Assembly (NCBI RefSeq): GCF_000021985.1
Contig: NC_011901.1
Location: 744,001-808,000 of the forward strand
DNA from: Thioalkalivibrio sulfidiphilus HL-EbGr7
GTDB taxonomy: Bacteria > Pseudomonadota > Gammaproteobacteria > Ectothiorhodospirales > Ectothiorhodospiraceae
Direction of reading: 5' to 3'
DNA length: 64,000 nt
The notes below the pieces were generated by a model. The model was not told where the DNA came from and searched no databases. It saw only the letters and a list, made by a program, of their open reading frames with translations. The position numbers and the translations under genes were made by a program. Positions 1-7,531 of the stretch are shown piece by piece (position 1 is the stretch's first letter; each line of letters begins with the position of its first letter).

Positions 1-339
1 GCCCCGGCAGCGAACACCGACGCTGCACAAGCTGTGTCAGTCGCCACCCCTACCCAGGATCGTCGCGCCCAGCGCCGGGAGGCGGCCCAGGCGCGCCAGC
101 GGCTCAAGCCCCTGCATGACGCGGTCAAGCGCCTGGAGAGGCGTCACGGTGAACTGGAGACGGAGCAGGCGCGCATCGAGGCCAGTCTTGCGGACCCGGC
201 CATTTACGATGAGATCAACAAGGCGAAGCTGCAGGACCTGCTCGCCCGCCAGGGCGCGCTGGCTGCAGAGTTGGCGTCAGTGGAAGGGGAGTGGATGGAA
301 GCGCTTGCGAAGCTGGAAGGGGGGGAGGTTGAAGGTTGA
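1..339 (+). CDS. ABC-F family ATPase, C-terminal end (partial)
   Basis: The reading frame is open from the first base of the window, so the gene begins upstream; only the last 112 codons are here. What remains is a charged, coiled-coil-like tail rich in Glu, Arg and Ala (for example RLERRHGELE, then DPAIYDEINKAKL). It resembles the C-terminal arm of YheS-type ABC-F proteins, soluble paired-ATPase proteins that act on ribosomes rather than as transporters. No ATPase motif lies inside the window, so the call rests on this tail alone. The stop codon falls in a short run of GGTTGAA units, so the last residues (EGGEVEG) may be written by repeat DNA. It converges on the small minus-strand gene at 381-692. 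Confidence 0.7.
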   Translation, partial: APAANTDAAQAVSVATPTQDRRAQRREAAQARQRLKPLHDAVKRLERRHGELETEQARIEASLADPAIYDEINKAKLQDLLARQGALAAELASVEGEWMEALAKLEGGEVEG

Positions 340-378
340 AGGGGGAAGGCGAAGTTCAAATCGCCTTCCCCCCTCATG
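327..378. repeat. Heptamer repeat and hairpin between convergent genes
   Basis: Two GGTTGAA-type 7-bp units run into a stem whose arms are at 340-351 and 361-372 (GGGGGAAGGCGA against TCGCCTTCCCCC). It covers the stop codon of the ABC-F gene and lies just beyond the stop of the minus-strand gene. There is no long T run, so terminator function is only an inference. Confidence 0.6.
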
Positions 379-380
379 TG

Positions 381-692
381 TCAGTGAGGCCGGTGCAGAT
401 AAGGCATCTCACCCCGATGCACCATGTGGCGGATCAGATCCACCCTGCCTGGTGCTTCCTGGTTGAGTTCCTCGGCGCATTGGGAGGGCACATGGGCCGT
501 CTCCGCCAGCAGCACCTCGAGCTCCCTCAGATCCACTTTGGGGGTGGTCAGCTCCTCCGGGGCGGGATTCTCCTTCATGCGGGTTTCCCAGAACATACGC
601 GGGTGCCAGCAGTGGAGCTGAACATCGGGGTTCTGGAATAAGTCCACACAACGGCGGTTGAGTTTCTCGTGAGTGGTGGAAGTGTTCGCCAT
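381..692 (-). CDS. Small conserved-looking hypothetical protein (103 aa)
   Basis: I do not recognise this family. The frame stays open to 857, but the ATG at 692 has a clear AGGAGG ribosome site a few bases upstream, whereas the longer form would run into the GC-rich hairpin near 812-834. The predicted protein is soluble and acidic in the middle (ENPAPEELTTPKVDLRELEVLL). It has several His and Trp residues near the N-terminus (HCWHPRMFW) and a His-rich end (RHMVHRGEMPYLHRPH). No signal peptide or membrane segment is visible. It stands alone between the convergent ABC-F gene and an insertion sequence. The good ribosome site and regular composition suggest a real gene; function is unknown. Confidence 0.6.
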   Translation of the reverse strand: MANTSTTHEKLNRRCVDLFQNPDVQLHCWHPRMFWETRMKENPAPEELTTPKVDLRELEVLLAETAHVPSQCAEELNQEAPGRVDLIRHMVHRGEMPYLHRPH

Positions 693-811
693 GGAAAGCC
701 TCCTTTGTTCACGGGTGGGCTGAATGAAGTGCCTGCCTTTAATCCTAGTAAATTCGTCGGATGTTTCAACCGCAGGTGAGGGGTGACGCAGACCCCCCAC
801 CCCCTCCCTAG

Positions 812-834
812 CCCTCCCCCGTGAGGGGGAGGGG
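812..834. repeat. GC-rich hairpin upstream of the insertion sequence
   Basis: The stem CCCTCCCCC / GGGGGAGGG with a GTGA loop is almost perfect. It lies between the small minus-strand gene and the left end of the insertion sequence. No T run follows. Confidence 0.5.
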
Positions 835-853
835 ATTAAGGTACAGACCGGTA

Positions 854-890
854 ACATCGTTTACAGATTAAACCGGGCACATGGTTTACA
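854..890 (+). repeat. Left inverted repeat of insertion sequence A
   Basis: 37-bp terminal repeat matching the reverse complement of 2094-2130 with one mismatch. It contains two 12-bp ACATGGTTTACA-like units in the same orientation. Confidence 0.85.
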
Positions 891-922
891 GGTAACTTGC
901 GTCGGCGAGGAGGAACGAGCCG

Positions 923-2098
923 ATGCCCTGGAAAGAGACCTGTGCCATGGATCAGAGAGTGCAATTTATCGGTGCCTGGCTAAGCGGGCGCTATAGCAAG
1001 AGTGCGCTATGTCGCCATTTCGGGATCTCGCGTCCCACGGGCGACAAGTGGATCAGGCGCCACGCGCTTGTGGGTGTGGACGGACTCAAGGAGTCCTCCC
1101 GTGCGCCGCACAACCAGCCCAACAGGATCAGCGAAGCGCTGTGCGAGCGCATTGTGCAGGCCAAGCTTGCGCATCAGGATTGGGGCCCGAAGAAGGTGCT
1201 CGACTGGCTACGGGCCAGGGAGCCCGAGGTGGTTTGGCCGGCCGATAGCACGGGCGGGGAGATCCTGCGCCGTGCCGGGCTGGTCAAGCCCCGGCGCCGA
1301 CGCCGGGTTGTGCCGCCCCATGAGGCGCCGTTTGCCGACTGTGAGCAGTCCAACGCGGTGTGGGCGGTGGATTTCAAGGGCGATTATCGCCTGGGCGAGG
1401 GTAGGCGCTGTTATCCACTGACGCTCAGCGACAGTTTCAGCCGGTATCTGTTGCTGTGTCGGGGGCTGGCGCGCCCCAGCGGGGCTGCGGTGCATCCCTG
1501 GTTTGAATGGGCGTTTCGTGAGTACGGCCTGCCCCAGGCGATACGCAGCGACAACGGCGCGCCGTTTGCCTCGCGGGCGGTGGGCGGACTCAGTGCGTTG
1601 TCGAAGTGGTGGATCGATCTGGGGATACACCCGGAGCGTATCCGCCCCGGGCGGCCCGATCAGAACGGGCGCCACGAGCGCATGCATCGCAGCCTCAAGG
1701 GCTGGCTCGGGACGCCGGCCCAGGGCCTTGAGGCCGAGCAGCGGCGCCTGGAGGCCTTTCGGGCAGAGTACAACTGGGAGCGCAGTCACGAGGCGCTGAG
1801 CAGGCGCACGCCAGGCAGCCTGTACGCCGCCTCGCCCCGGCCCTATCCGCCGTGCATCGAGCCGCCGGACTATGATCAAGGGGTCGAGGTGCGCCGGGTA
1901 CGAAACAATGGCGAGATCAAGTGGCGCGGGCGGCTGATCTACCTCAGTGAGGTGCTGATCGGTGAGCCGGTGGCGCTTGAACCGGCCGGGGACGGGCTCT
2001 GGGAGCTACGCTACCGGTTTCACCCGCTTGGGCTTTTGAACGAGCAAAACGACCGGATCACCCCAGCCAGGGGCTGGCATGGTGATCCCAAGGTGTAA
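923..2098 (+). CDS. IS481-family DDE transposase (391 aa)
   Basis: This is the transposase of the element around it. The N-terminal ~70 residues form a helix-turn-helix (SKSALCRHFGISRPTGDKWIRR). A basic linker (PRRRRRVV, about 123-130) leads to an RNase H-like integrase core. The catalytic triad can be placed at D150 (WAVDFKGDY), D210 (IRSDNGAPF) and E252 (GRHERMHR). The ATG at 923 follows a GAGGAGG ribosome site. The gene is intact, so the copy may still be active. The second element in this window encodes a transposase of exactly the same length with a shared N-terminal pattern (MPW...MD), clearly homologous but well diverged. Confidence 0.92.
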   Translation: MPWKETCAMDQRVQFIGAWLSGRYSKSALCRHFGISRPTGDKWIRRHALVGVDGLKESSRAPHNQPNRISEALCERIVQAKLAHQDWGPKKVLDWLRAREPEVVWPADSTGGEILRRAGLVKPRRRRRVVPPHEAPFADCEQSNAVWAVDFKGDYRLGEGRRCYPLTLSDSFSRYLLLCRGLARPSGAAVHPWFEWAFREYGLPQAIRSDNGAPFASRAVGGLSALSKWWIDLGIHPERIRPGRPDQNGRHERMHRSLKGWLGTPAQGLEAEQRRLEAFRAEYNWERSHEALSRRTPGSLYAASPRPYPPCIEPPDYDQGVEVRRVRNNGEIKWRGRLIYLSEVLIGEPVALEPAGDGLWELRYRFHPLGLLNEQNDRITPARGWHGDPKV

Positions 2099-2130
2099 AC
2101 CATGTGCCCGGTTTAATCTGTAAACCATGT
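2094..2130 (-). repeat. Right inverted repeat of insertion sequence A
   Basis: 37-bp terminal repeat, complement of 854-890 with one mismatch. It includes the TAA stop codon of the transposase at 2096-2098. Confidence 0.85.
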
Positions 2131-2156
2131 CCGGCTTGCACATAATACTTTGGACG

Positions 2157-2205
2157 CCTCCCGCCTCCCGCCTCCCGCCTCCCGCCTCCCGCCTTCCGCC
2201 TTCCG
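2157..2205. repeat. Seven-copy heptamer array (CCTCCCG/CCTTCCG)
   Basis: Five copies of CCTCCCG are followed directly by two of CCTTCCG, 49 bp with no interruption. The array sits between the insertion sequence and marC. A -10-like TATACT follows at 2214-2219, only a few bases before the marC start, with no convincing -35 box. Confidence 0.9.
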
Positions 2206-2225
2206 TTGCCCGCTATACTGCACGC

Positions 2226-2855
2226 ATGTTCGAGACCCTGCTGGCGGCCTTTGTGCTTCTGTTCATCGTGGTGGACCCCATCGGTGTGGCAGCCATTTAT
2301 GCAGCCCTGGTCCAGGGTGCCGATCGGCGTGAGCAAAAGCGCATTGCACGCAATGGGGTGCTGCTGGCCACGGGGATCCTGCTGACCTTCATGCTACTGG
2401 GCAACGGCCTGCTGGCCATGCTGGGTATCAGTATTCCCGCCTTCAGGGTGGCCGGCGGGGTGTTGTTGTTCATCCTCTCCCTGGACATGATCTTTGCGCG
2501 CCAGTCCGGGCTGCGGGCGACCACGCTCAAGGAGCAGAGAGAGGCCGTGCGCAGTCAGGATATCTCCGTTTTCCCGCTGGCCTTTCCCCTCATCGCGGGC
2601 CCCGGTGCCATGACCACGGTGCTGCTCATGGCCTCCTCAGGCCATGACGCGTTGGTGCTCACGGGGCTGATGGGCGTGGTGCTCCTGGTGCTGGCCCTGG
2701 CGCTCATAGCCCTGTGGTTTGCGCCGGTGATCGTGCGAGGCCTCGGGGAGACGGGGATCAACGTGGTCAACCGCATGCTGGGCCTGATCCTCAGCGCCCT
2801 GGCGGTGCAGTTCATCCTGGATGGGGTGCGGGTGGGACTGGGGCTGGGAGGATAA
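2226..2855 (+). CDS. MarC-family integral membrane protein (209 aa)
   Basis: MarC-family proteins (UPF0056) are inner-membrane proteins of unknown substrate; the old link to multiple antibiotic resistance is not supported. The sequence shows about six hydrophobic spans. The family-typical start is ETLLAAFVLLFIVVDPIG, and the middle motif PLAFPLIAGPGAMTTVLL is also present. The ATG at 2226 is chosen because it opens directly into the first helix; the frame continues upstream through the heptamer array, which cannot be family sequence. The length matches the usual 200-210 residues. The stop codon begins a palindrome shared with the convergent FliL-like gene. Confidence 0.85.
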   Translation: MFETLLAAFVLLFIVVDPIGVAAIYAALVQGADRREQKRIARNGVLLATGILLTFMLLGNGLLAMLGISIPAFRVAGGVLLFILSLDMIFARQSGLRATTLKEQREAVRSQDISVFPLAFPLIAGPGAMTTVLLMASSGHDALVLTGLMGVVLLVLALALIALWFAPVIVRGLGETGINVVNRMLGLILSALAVQFILDGVRVGLGLGG

Positions 2856-2939
2856 GGCTGTTCTTTACGGCTGTGTTTAGTGCCTGGTGTTTTGTTCTTT
2901 GTACAAAGCACCAGGTACCAAGCACAAAGAACAGCCTTA
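2853..2939. terminator. Palindrome over two convergent stop codons
   Basis: Outer arms at 2853-2866 (TAAGGCTGTTCTTT) and 2926-2939 pair fully. Inner arms around 2881-2890 and 2908-2918 (TGCCTGGTG with CACCAGGTA) add a second stem. The outer arms contain the marC TAA and the complement of the FliL-like TAA, so this probably serves as a bidirectional terminator. It resembles the other short-unit palindromes in the window. Confidence 0.55.
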
Positions 2940-3341
2940 CTGAATCAAAAAGCTGGTGAAATACAGGGCATCCACGGCCGGACGGCCGGAGTGGGTCTCC
3001 AATGCGGCGCGGATGGCGCCCAGGGCCTCGGCGCGCAATTCCTCGCGATTCTCCACGGGCCTCACCTCGGCGGGGTCACGACCACCGAAAAACACCAGCA
3101 GGGTATCCCGGATCACCGGCATGTGGGTCTGTACCGCCGCGGCATCTTCAGGGGATTCCACCTGCAGTTCGGCAACGATCTGCAGGTACTGGGCGCGGGT
3201 CGGATTGGCCAGGTTCACCACCAGGGGCGGGTCCAGGGCGATGTAGGGACGGAAACTTTCCTGGGCGGCACTGACCGGCACCAGCAGGGAGCACAAGAAC
3301 AGGATGGCGAGGGTCGAACGCCAGGGAAACATGTGTCGCAT
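2937..3341 (-). CDS. FliL-like flagellar basal body-associated protein (134 aa)
   Basis: A hydrophobic N-terminal segment (about 10-25, LAILFLCSLLVPVSAA) could be a signal peptide or anchor. It is followed by a FliL-type domain with the characteristic start FRPYIALDPPLVVNL and later ALGAIRAALE. FliL proteins sit beside the flagellar motor and influence stator function. The usual FliL is about 150-180 residues with a longer cytoplasmic head, so this is a short, probably secreted relative; such proteins are often encoded away from flagellar operons. No flagellar gene is adjacent. The start could also be the internal ATG at 3332. It converges on marC and lies downstream of mtfA on the same strand. 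Confidence 0.7.
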   Translation of the reverse strand: MRHMFPWRSTLAILFLCSLLVPVSAAQESFRPYIALDPPLVVNLANPTRAQYLQIVAELQVESPEDAAAVQTHMPVIRDTLLVFFGGRDPAEVRPVENREELRAEALGAIRAALETHSGRPAVDALYFTSFLIQ

Positions 3342-3490
3342 GGTTCAGGATTCCAGATCGATTGCCGGGACGTGTGGTAACACCCTTGTGACTGCGCCAA
3401 CGCCCACGGGTTCAGCAGCGGTGCGCGTTCATTGTAGCCCCCAAAGGGATGTGCCGGGGCGGGACCCGGTCCGGATTTTCCCGCCGTAGG

Positions 3491-4252
3491 TCAGTCGGGC
3501 GCGGGAAAGCGACCCAGCGGGTCCTGGCGGTAGAAGCCACAGAACTGCGCGTAGACCGCGGGATAGGTCCGGGCAAGGGTACCTGGATCGGCAAAGAAAT
3601 ATTCGCTGGCCACGGCAAAGAATTCAGCCGGGTCGGTGGCTGCATAGGGGTCCAGGGGAGGCTCCGCGCCGTGATCCAGGTACTGGTTCAGGTTCTCGAA
3701 GGCCTCGTTCATGACCCTGGACCAGGTGTCTACGGACATGTCCCGGTGCAGGGGCGGCATGCCATTGGCCTGGCCGTTGCGCATGTCCAGTGTGTGGGCG
3801 AACTCGTGCACCACCAGGGCCTCGCCGTGGGCCACCTCCGCCCAGGAGAGCAGCACCGGACCCCGTTCCCAGGCCTCGCCGCTGCGAGGTCCCTGTTCCC
3901 GGTGCACCACGCCGGCCTCGTCGATATATTCGTGTTCCGTCAGGAAATCATCGGGGTAGACGATGATGGTCACCCAGTCCTCGTACCACTCAAGGCCCAG
4001 GTTGAGGATGGGCAGACAGGCCTGCAGGGCGATGTCCAGGGCCATGGCCGGGTCAAGCTGCAGCCCCCGCACGCCCAGGAATCGTTTCTGATGCAGGAAC
4101 AGGGTGGCCAGGCGGCGCAGGCGCGCGGTCTCCTCGTCTGACAGGCGGGCGAGCATGGGCAGGGCCCGCAGGCCGGCATCCCACAGGGCCGGGTCGATGG
4201 GCTCGTTTTCCAGAATGCGCCGCTCGCGCCAGACCTTGAATCGATTGAGCAT
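3491..4252 (-). CDS. mtfA: MtfA-type zinc metallopeptidase (253 aa)
   Basis: MtfA is a cytosolic zinc aminopeptidase, first described in E. coli as binding the Mlc repressor. The sequence has the zinc motif HEFAH (H149, E150, H153) within EALVVHEFAHTLD. A downstream DPAEFFAVASEYFF stretch near residue 210 is expected to supply the third metal ligand. Length and domain extent fit the family. The ribosome site before the ATG at 4252 is weak. There is no PTS sugar permease nearby, so the E. coli regulatory link to glucose uptake should not be assumed here. Confidence 0.88.
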   Translation of the reverse strand: MLNRFKVWRERRILENEPIDPALWDAGLRALPMLARLSDEETARLRRLATLFLHQKRFLGVRGLQLDPAMALDIALQACLPILNLGLEWYEDWVTIIVYPDDFLTEHEYIDEAGVVHREQGPRSGEAWERGPVLLSWAEVAHGEALVVHEFAHTLDMRNGQANGMPPLHRDMSVDTWSRVMNEAFENLNQYLDHGAEPPLDPYAATDPAEFFAVASEYFFADPGTLARTYPAVYAQFCGFYRQDPLGRFPAPD

Positions 4253-4412
4253 GGGCTGTGTCGGGTTTCAGGGCAGGGTATAGTGCCCGGCCCATTATGG
4301 CCCCCCGGTCTATGATGGCCCAAGGACGGCCCGGACCCATGTCAGTGGTCTGACTTGTCGGCGGTGGCAGATCACGGGTATCTTGACCCGATTTTCCCCG
4401 GAGCCCCGCCCG

Positions 4413-5987
4413 TTGACCCAGTCCCTCAAAGCCCGTCTCCAGCGTCTCCAGGACGCAGGTCACCTGCCACTACTCCATGGCGCCCTGATGGGGCTGGAGA
4501 AGGAAAGCCTGAGGGTGAACCCGGAGGGCGGCATTGCCCGCACGCCCCATCCGCCGGCCCTGGGCTCGGCCCTGGCACACCCCTGGATCACCACCGATTA
4601 TTCCGAGGCGCTGCTGGAGTTCATCACGCCGCCTTTCGCCGACCCCCGCCAGGCCCTGGAGTTTCTCTGCGACCTGCAGACCTTCACCTACCCGCGCATG
4701 GGCGAGGAGTTCCTCTGGGCCACCAGCATGCCCTGCGTGGTGGCCGGGGAAGATGCGATCCCGGTGGCCCGCTACGGCGATTCCAATGCCGGGCGCATGA
4801 AGACCGTTTATCGACTGGGCCTGGGCCATCGCTACGGGCGGGTGATGCAGGTGATCGCCGGGGTGCATTTCAATTTCTCCGTCCCCGAGGCCTTCTGGCC
4901 GGTGTTCCAGAAACTGGAAGGCCACAGCGGCAGCCTGCGCGAGTTCACCGACGCCAGCTATTTCGCCATGATCCGCAACCTGCAGCGTCTGGGCTGGCTG
5001 GTGCCCTACCTGTTCGGCGCCTCACCGGCGGTGTGCAAGTCCTTCCTGGCGGGCAAGCCCACGCACATGCCGGAGTTCAACGAAAACACCTATTACGAAC
5101 CCTATGCCACCAGCCTGCGCATGGGGGATATCGGCTACCAGAACCGCAAGGAGGAGGAGACCGGCATCAAGGCCTCCTACGACAGCCTGGAGGCCTACAC
5201 CGACAGCCTTGCCTGCGCCATCGGCACACCGTCACCGGAGTATGAAAAGCTCGGCGTGGTGGTGGACGGGGAATACCGTCAGCTCAACGCCAATATCCTG
5301 CAGATCGAAAACGAGTACTACAGTTCGGTACGCCCCAAGCCCATCGTCGAGGGCAACGAGAAGCCCGTGGTGGCCCTGCGCAAGCGGGGCGTGCGCTACG
5401 TGGAACTGCGCTCCCTGGACGTGAATGCCTTCGAGCCCCTGGGGGTGTGCGAGACCCAGCTGCGCTTCCTGGAGGCCTTTATGTTCACCTGTCTGCTCAT
5501 GGACAGCCCGGTGATCGGTGAGGTGGAACGTCTGCAGATCGATCGCAACCAGAGCGCCGCGGCCCACCGGGGCAGGGATCCGTCTCTCAGGCTGCTGCGC
5601 AACGGCGACGAGATCCTGTTGCGCGACTGGGCCGATGAGGTGCTGGTGGCCATGGCACCCCTGTGCGCGGCCCTGGATGGAGACGATCCCGCCCGGCCCT
5701 ACAGCAGCTCCCTGGCCCGTCAGCAGGAGAAGGTGGCCGATCCGTCCCTGACGCCCTCCGCACGCATGCTGGCGGAGATGTCCGAGCGCGAAGAGGGCTT
5801 CTATCGCTTTGCCCGTCGCCTGTCGGTGCAGCATCAGGCCTATTTCCGGGGGCGGGGCCTGAGCCCGGAGCGGGAAGCGCAGCTTGAGGCCGAGGCGCGG
5901 GACTCCCTGGCCCGGCAGCAGGCCATTGAAGCGGCCGACGACTGCAGTTTCCCCGAATACCTGCGACGTTATTTCGCCCAGGCCTGA
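4413..5987 (+). CDS. gshA: Glutamate-cysteine ligase (524 aa)
   Basis: First enzyme of glutathione synthesis, joining glutamate and cysteine with ATP in the cytosol. The sequence is full length and follows the proteobacterial GshA pattern: GLEKESLRV near the start, then HPWITTDYSEALLEFITPP, CDLQTFTYPRMGEEFLWATSMPC, and VHFNFSVPE. It ends in an Arg/Ala-rich tail. The frame has no early ATG. I chose the TTG at 4413, which has GGAG about nine bases upstream and gives the usual family start; a TTG at 4383 would add ten residues. Glutathione made here would serve the glutathionyl-hydroquinone reductase at 13538. Confidence 0.93.
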   Translation: MTQSLKARLQRLQDAGHLPLLHGALMGLEKESLRVNPEGGIARTPHPPALGSALAHPWITTDYSEALLEFITPPFADPRQALEFLCDLQTFTYPRMGEEFLWATSMPCVVAGEDAIPVARYGDSNAGRMKTVYRLGLGHRYGRVMQVIAGVHFNFSVPEAFWPVFQKLEGHSGSLREFTDASYFAMIRNLQRLGWLVPYLFGASPAVCKSFLAGKPTHMPEFNENTYYEPYATSLRMGDIGYQNRKEEETGIKASYDSLEAYTDSLACAIGTPSPEYEKLGVVVDGEYRQLNANILQIENEYYSSVRPKPIVEGNEKPVVALRKRGVRYVELRSLDVNAFEPLGVCETQLRFLEAFMFTCLLMDSPVIGEVERLQIDRNQSAAAHRGRDPSLRLLRNGDEILLRDWADEVLVAMAPLCAALDGDDPARPYSSSLARQQEKVADPSLTPSARMLAEMSEREEGFYRFARRLSVQHQAYFRGRGLSPEREAQLEAEARDSLARQQAIEAADDCSFPEYLRRYFAQA

Positions 5988-6001
5988 AGATGTAGTCCCT
6001 G

Positions 6002-7531
6002 TTAGCTGGCCGCCTGCTCGAGCAGGCCGTGGCGATGAAGCAGGGTCAGCAGTCGTTCCACATTGGCCCTGACCAGACGCTGCCGGGGCTTGTCCGCAGG
6101 CTGCGCGTCGATCCCCATGGCCTGGGCCAGGGCGGCGTCTTCCCCGGCCTCCTGAATCAGGGCCTGGGTCAGTGTATCCAGGTCCCTGGTGCCATCCAGC
6201 AGTGAGACCAGTTTCGTGGATACCGGGTCCAGACCGAGGCTTTCGTGGCGAAAACTGGCCAGGTGGCCCTCGCCCATCTGCGCCTGCATCCGGCCCAGGG
6301 CCGAGATCCCGGGGCGTGCCGGGCGGGCGCGGGGCAGGTCCGGATTGCCCAGGCCCGTGGTGTTCACGGCGCCGGAGATGAACAGGTTGAACAACTCGCC
6401 CAGGAGTTCGCCATCGGCCCGTGCCTTGCCCAGGGCCTCTGTCATGGTCAGTGCGCGGGGGTAGGCCTCGGAAAGGGCGCCGAGCATGCGGTGGGCCTGG
6501 GGGTGCAGTACGTGAAAGCCGGTGCCGCCGGGGCTGCGCCACAGGGTGCGCCCCCGTTCGTCCCGGTCGGCCTGCAGGGCGCTGTAGAGCCGTTGCCCTG
6601 CCAGCCAGTCCAGATCGATCTCCCGTTGGATGCTGACATCGGTCCTGCACAGCAGGCTTTGGCGGAAGGGGCGCAGGCGCAGGAAGTCCAGGTACTGTTC
6701 TTCCCGTTCCAGGTCGTCCAGGGTCTCGAAGCGCTGGGCCACCGCATCGCCCAGGGTGCTGGGGAACATGGTGTGCAGTTGCGCGTCGGCCAGATACTGA
6801 AGCCCGGCGGACTTTGCCCGGGCCATGAAAGCGGAAAACAGCATGGGGCTGTTCGAGTCTTCCAGGTACTCGTGATAGAGGTAGCTGTCCCGGGCCTTTT
6901 GCAAATAGGCGACTTCCTTTTGCAGCCACTCGTGACCCGGTGGCGGGTGATCCATGGGGGTGGCGAGAAAGTCCAGCAGTTCCCGGGCGGCGGCGAGCCG
7001 TGCGGCCGGCCCCTCGATGCCCCGGGTGTGGTGCAGCAGCATCTCCCGGACCATGCCCCGCAGGCCCCAGCCGGGCTGGGTGTTGTAGCTGATGGTGGCC
7101 ACCCCGCTTGGTGACAGGCGCCGGGCACAGATCTCCAGGATGCGGGTCTGCACAAAATCCGGCACCCAGGAGAACACTCCGTGGACGATGATGTAGTCGA
7201 AGGGTTCGCCGTCCAGGGGCAGGTCCATGATGTCGGCGTGGCGGATCTCCACGTTGCCGAGCCCCAGGTGTTGCACCATGCGTTGGCCATGGGCCGCCTG
7301 GGCACCGGATAGCTCCACGCCCAGGTACTGGCCCTCGGGCAGATACCAGGCCATGGGGATCAGGTTGCCGCCGGCGGCGCAGCCCAGTTCCAGTACCCGG
7401 GCGCGGCTCGGGTCGGGGGCGGCGATGCCGAACAGCCCGGCGATGGCCGCCAGACGGTCCGGGTGGGTCTCGGTGATGGGGTGGCTTTCGTAGGGGATCT
7501 GGTCGTAGCTCTCGGCTACCGGGTCTGTCAC
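6002..7531 (-). CDS. SAM-dependent methyltransferase with C-terminal regulatory region (509 aa)
   Basis: The N-terminal part is a class I methyltransferase: motif I VLELGCAAGGNL at about 45-56, then FDYIIVHGVFSWV. It is followed by a region of the type found in methyltransferases with a regulatory domain (SYNTQPGWGLRGMVREML, then HEYLED). The C-terminal ~200 residues look like a winged-helix accessory module. The substrate is unknown. The start is a GTG at 7531 that overlaps the stop of the HD-GYP gene by four bases (GTGA), which indicates translational coupling. The frame stays open upstream inside the HD-GYP gene, but that part has no family pattern. Some relatives are annotated as protein-lysine methyltransferases; I would not go further. 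Confidence 0.82.
   Translation of the reverse strand: MTDPVAESYDQIPYESHPITETHPDRLAAIAGLFGIAAPDPSRARVLELGCAAGGNLIPMAWYLPEGQYLGVELSGAQAAHGQRMVQHLGLGNVEIRHADIMDLPLDGEPFDYIIVHGVFSWVPDFVQTRILEICARRLSPSGVATISYNTQPGWGLRGMVREMLLHHTRGIEGPAARLAAARELLDFLATPMDHPPPGHEWLQKEVAYLQKARDSYLYHEYLEDSNSPMLFSAFMARAKSAGLQYLADAQLHTMFPSTLGDAVAQRFETLDDLEREEQYLDFLRLRPFRQSLLCRTDVSIQREIDLDWLAGQRLYSALQADRDERGRTLWRSPGGTGFHVLHPQAHRMLGALSEAYPRALTMTEALGKARADGELLGELFNLFISGAVNTTGLGNPDLPRARPARPGISALGRMQAQMGEGHLASFRHESLGLDPVSTKLVSLLDGTRDLDTLTQALIQEAGEDAALAQAMGIDAQPADKPRQRLVRANVERLLTLLHRHGLLEQAAS

Larger units (their letters stand above)
854..2130 (+). mobile_element. IS481-type insertion sequence, copy A
   Basis: A 391-aa transposase gene is bounded by 37-bp inverted repeats at 854-890 and 2094-2130, which differ at one position. 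Each 37-bp end holds two copies of a 12-bp unit (ACATGGTTTACA, or one mismatch from it) spaced 25 bp apart, as expected for paired transposase-binding sites. The transposase stop codon lies inside the right repeat. I could not identify a convincing target-site duplication, so the exact outer boundary may differ by a few bases. A second, diverged element with the same plan is at 46761-48046. Confidence 0.85.

Noticed and set aside
846-2135. Target-site duplication around insertion sequence A (CCGG on both sides)
   Set aside because: The matching bases are not at equal distance from the two ends and are too short in GC-rich DNA to be meaningful.
3491-4252. Reading the mtfA neighbourhood as a glucose PTS control region
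   Set aside because: No ptsG, mlc or sugar permease gene is nearby, so that role cannot be supported.
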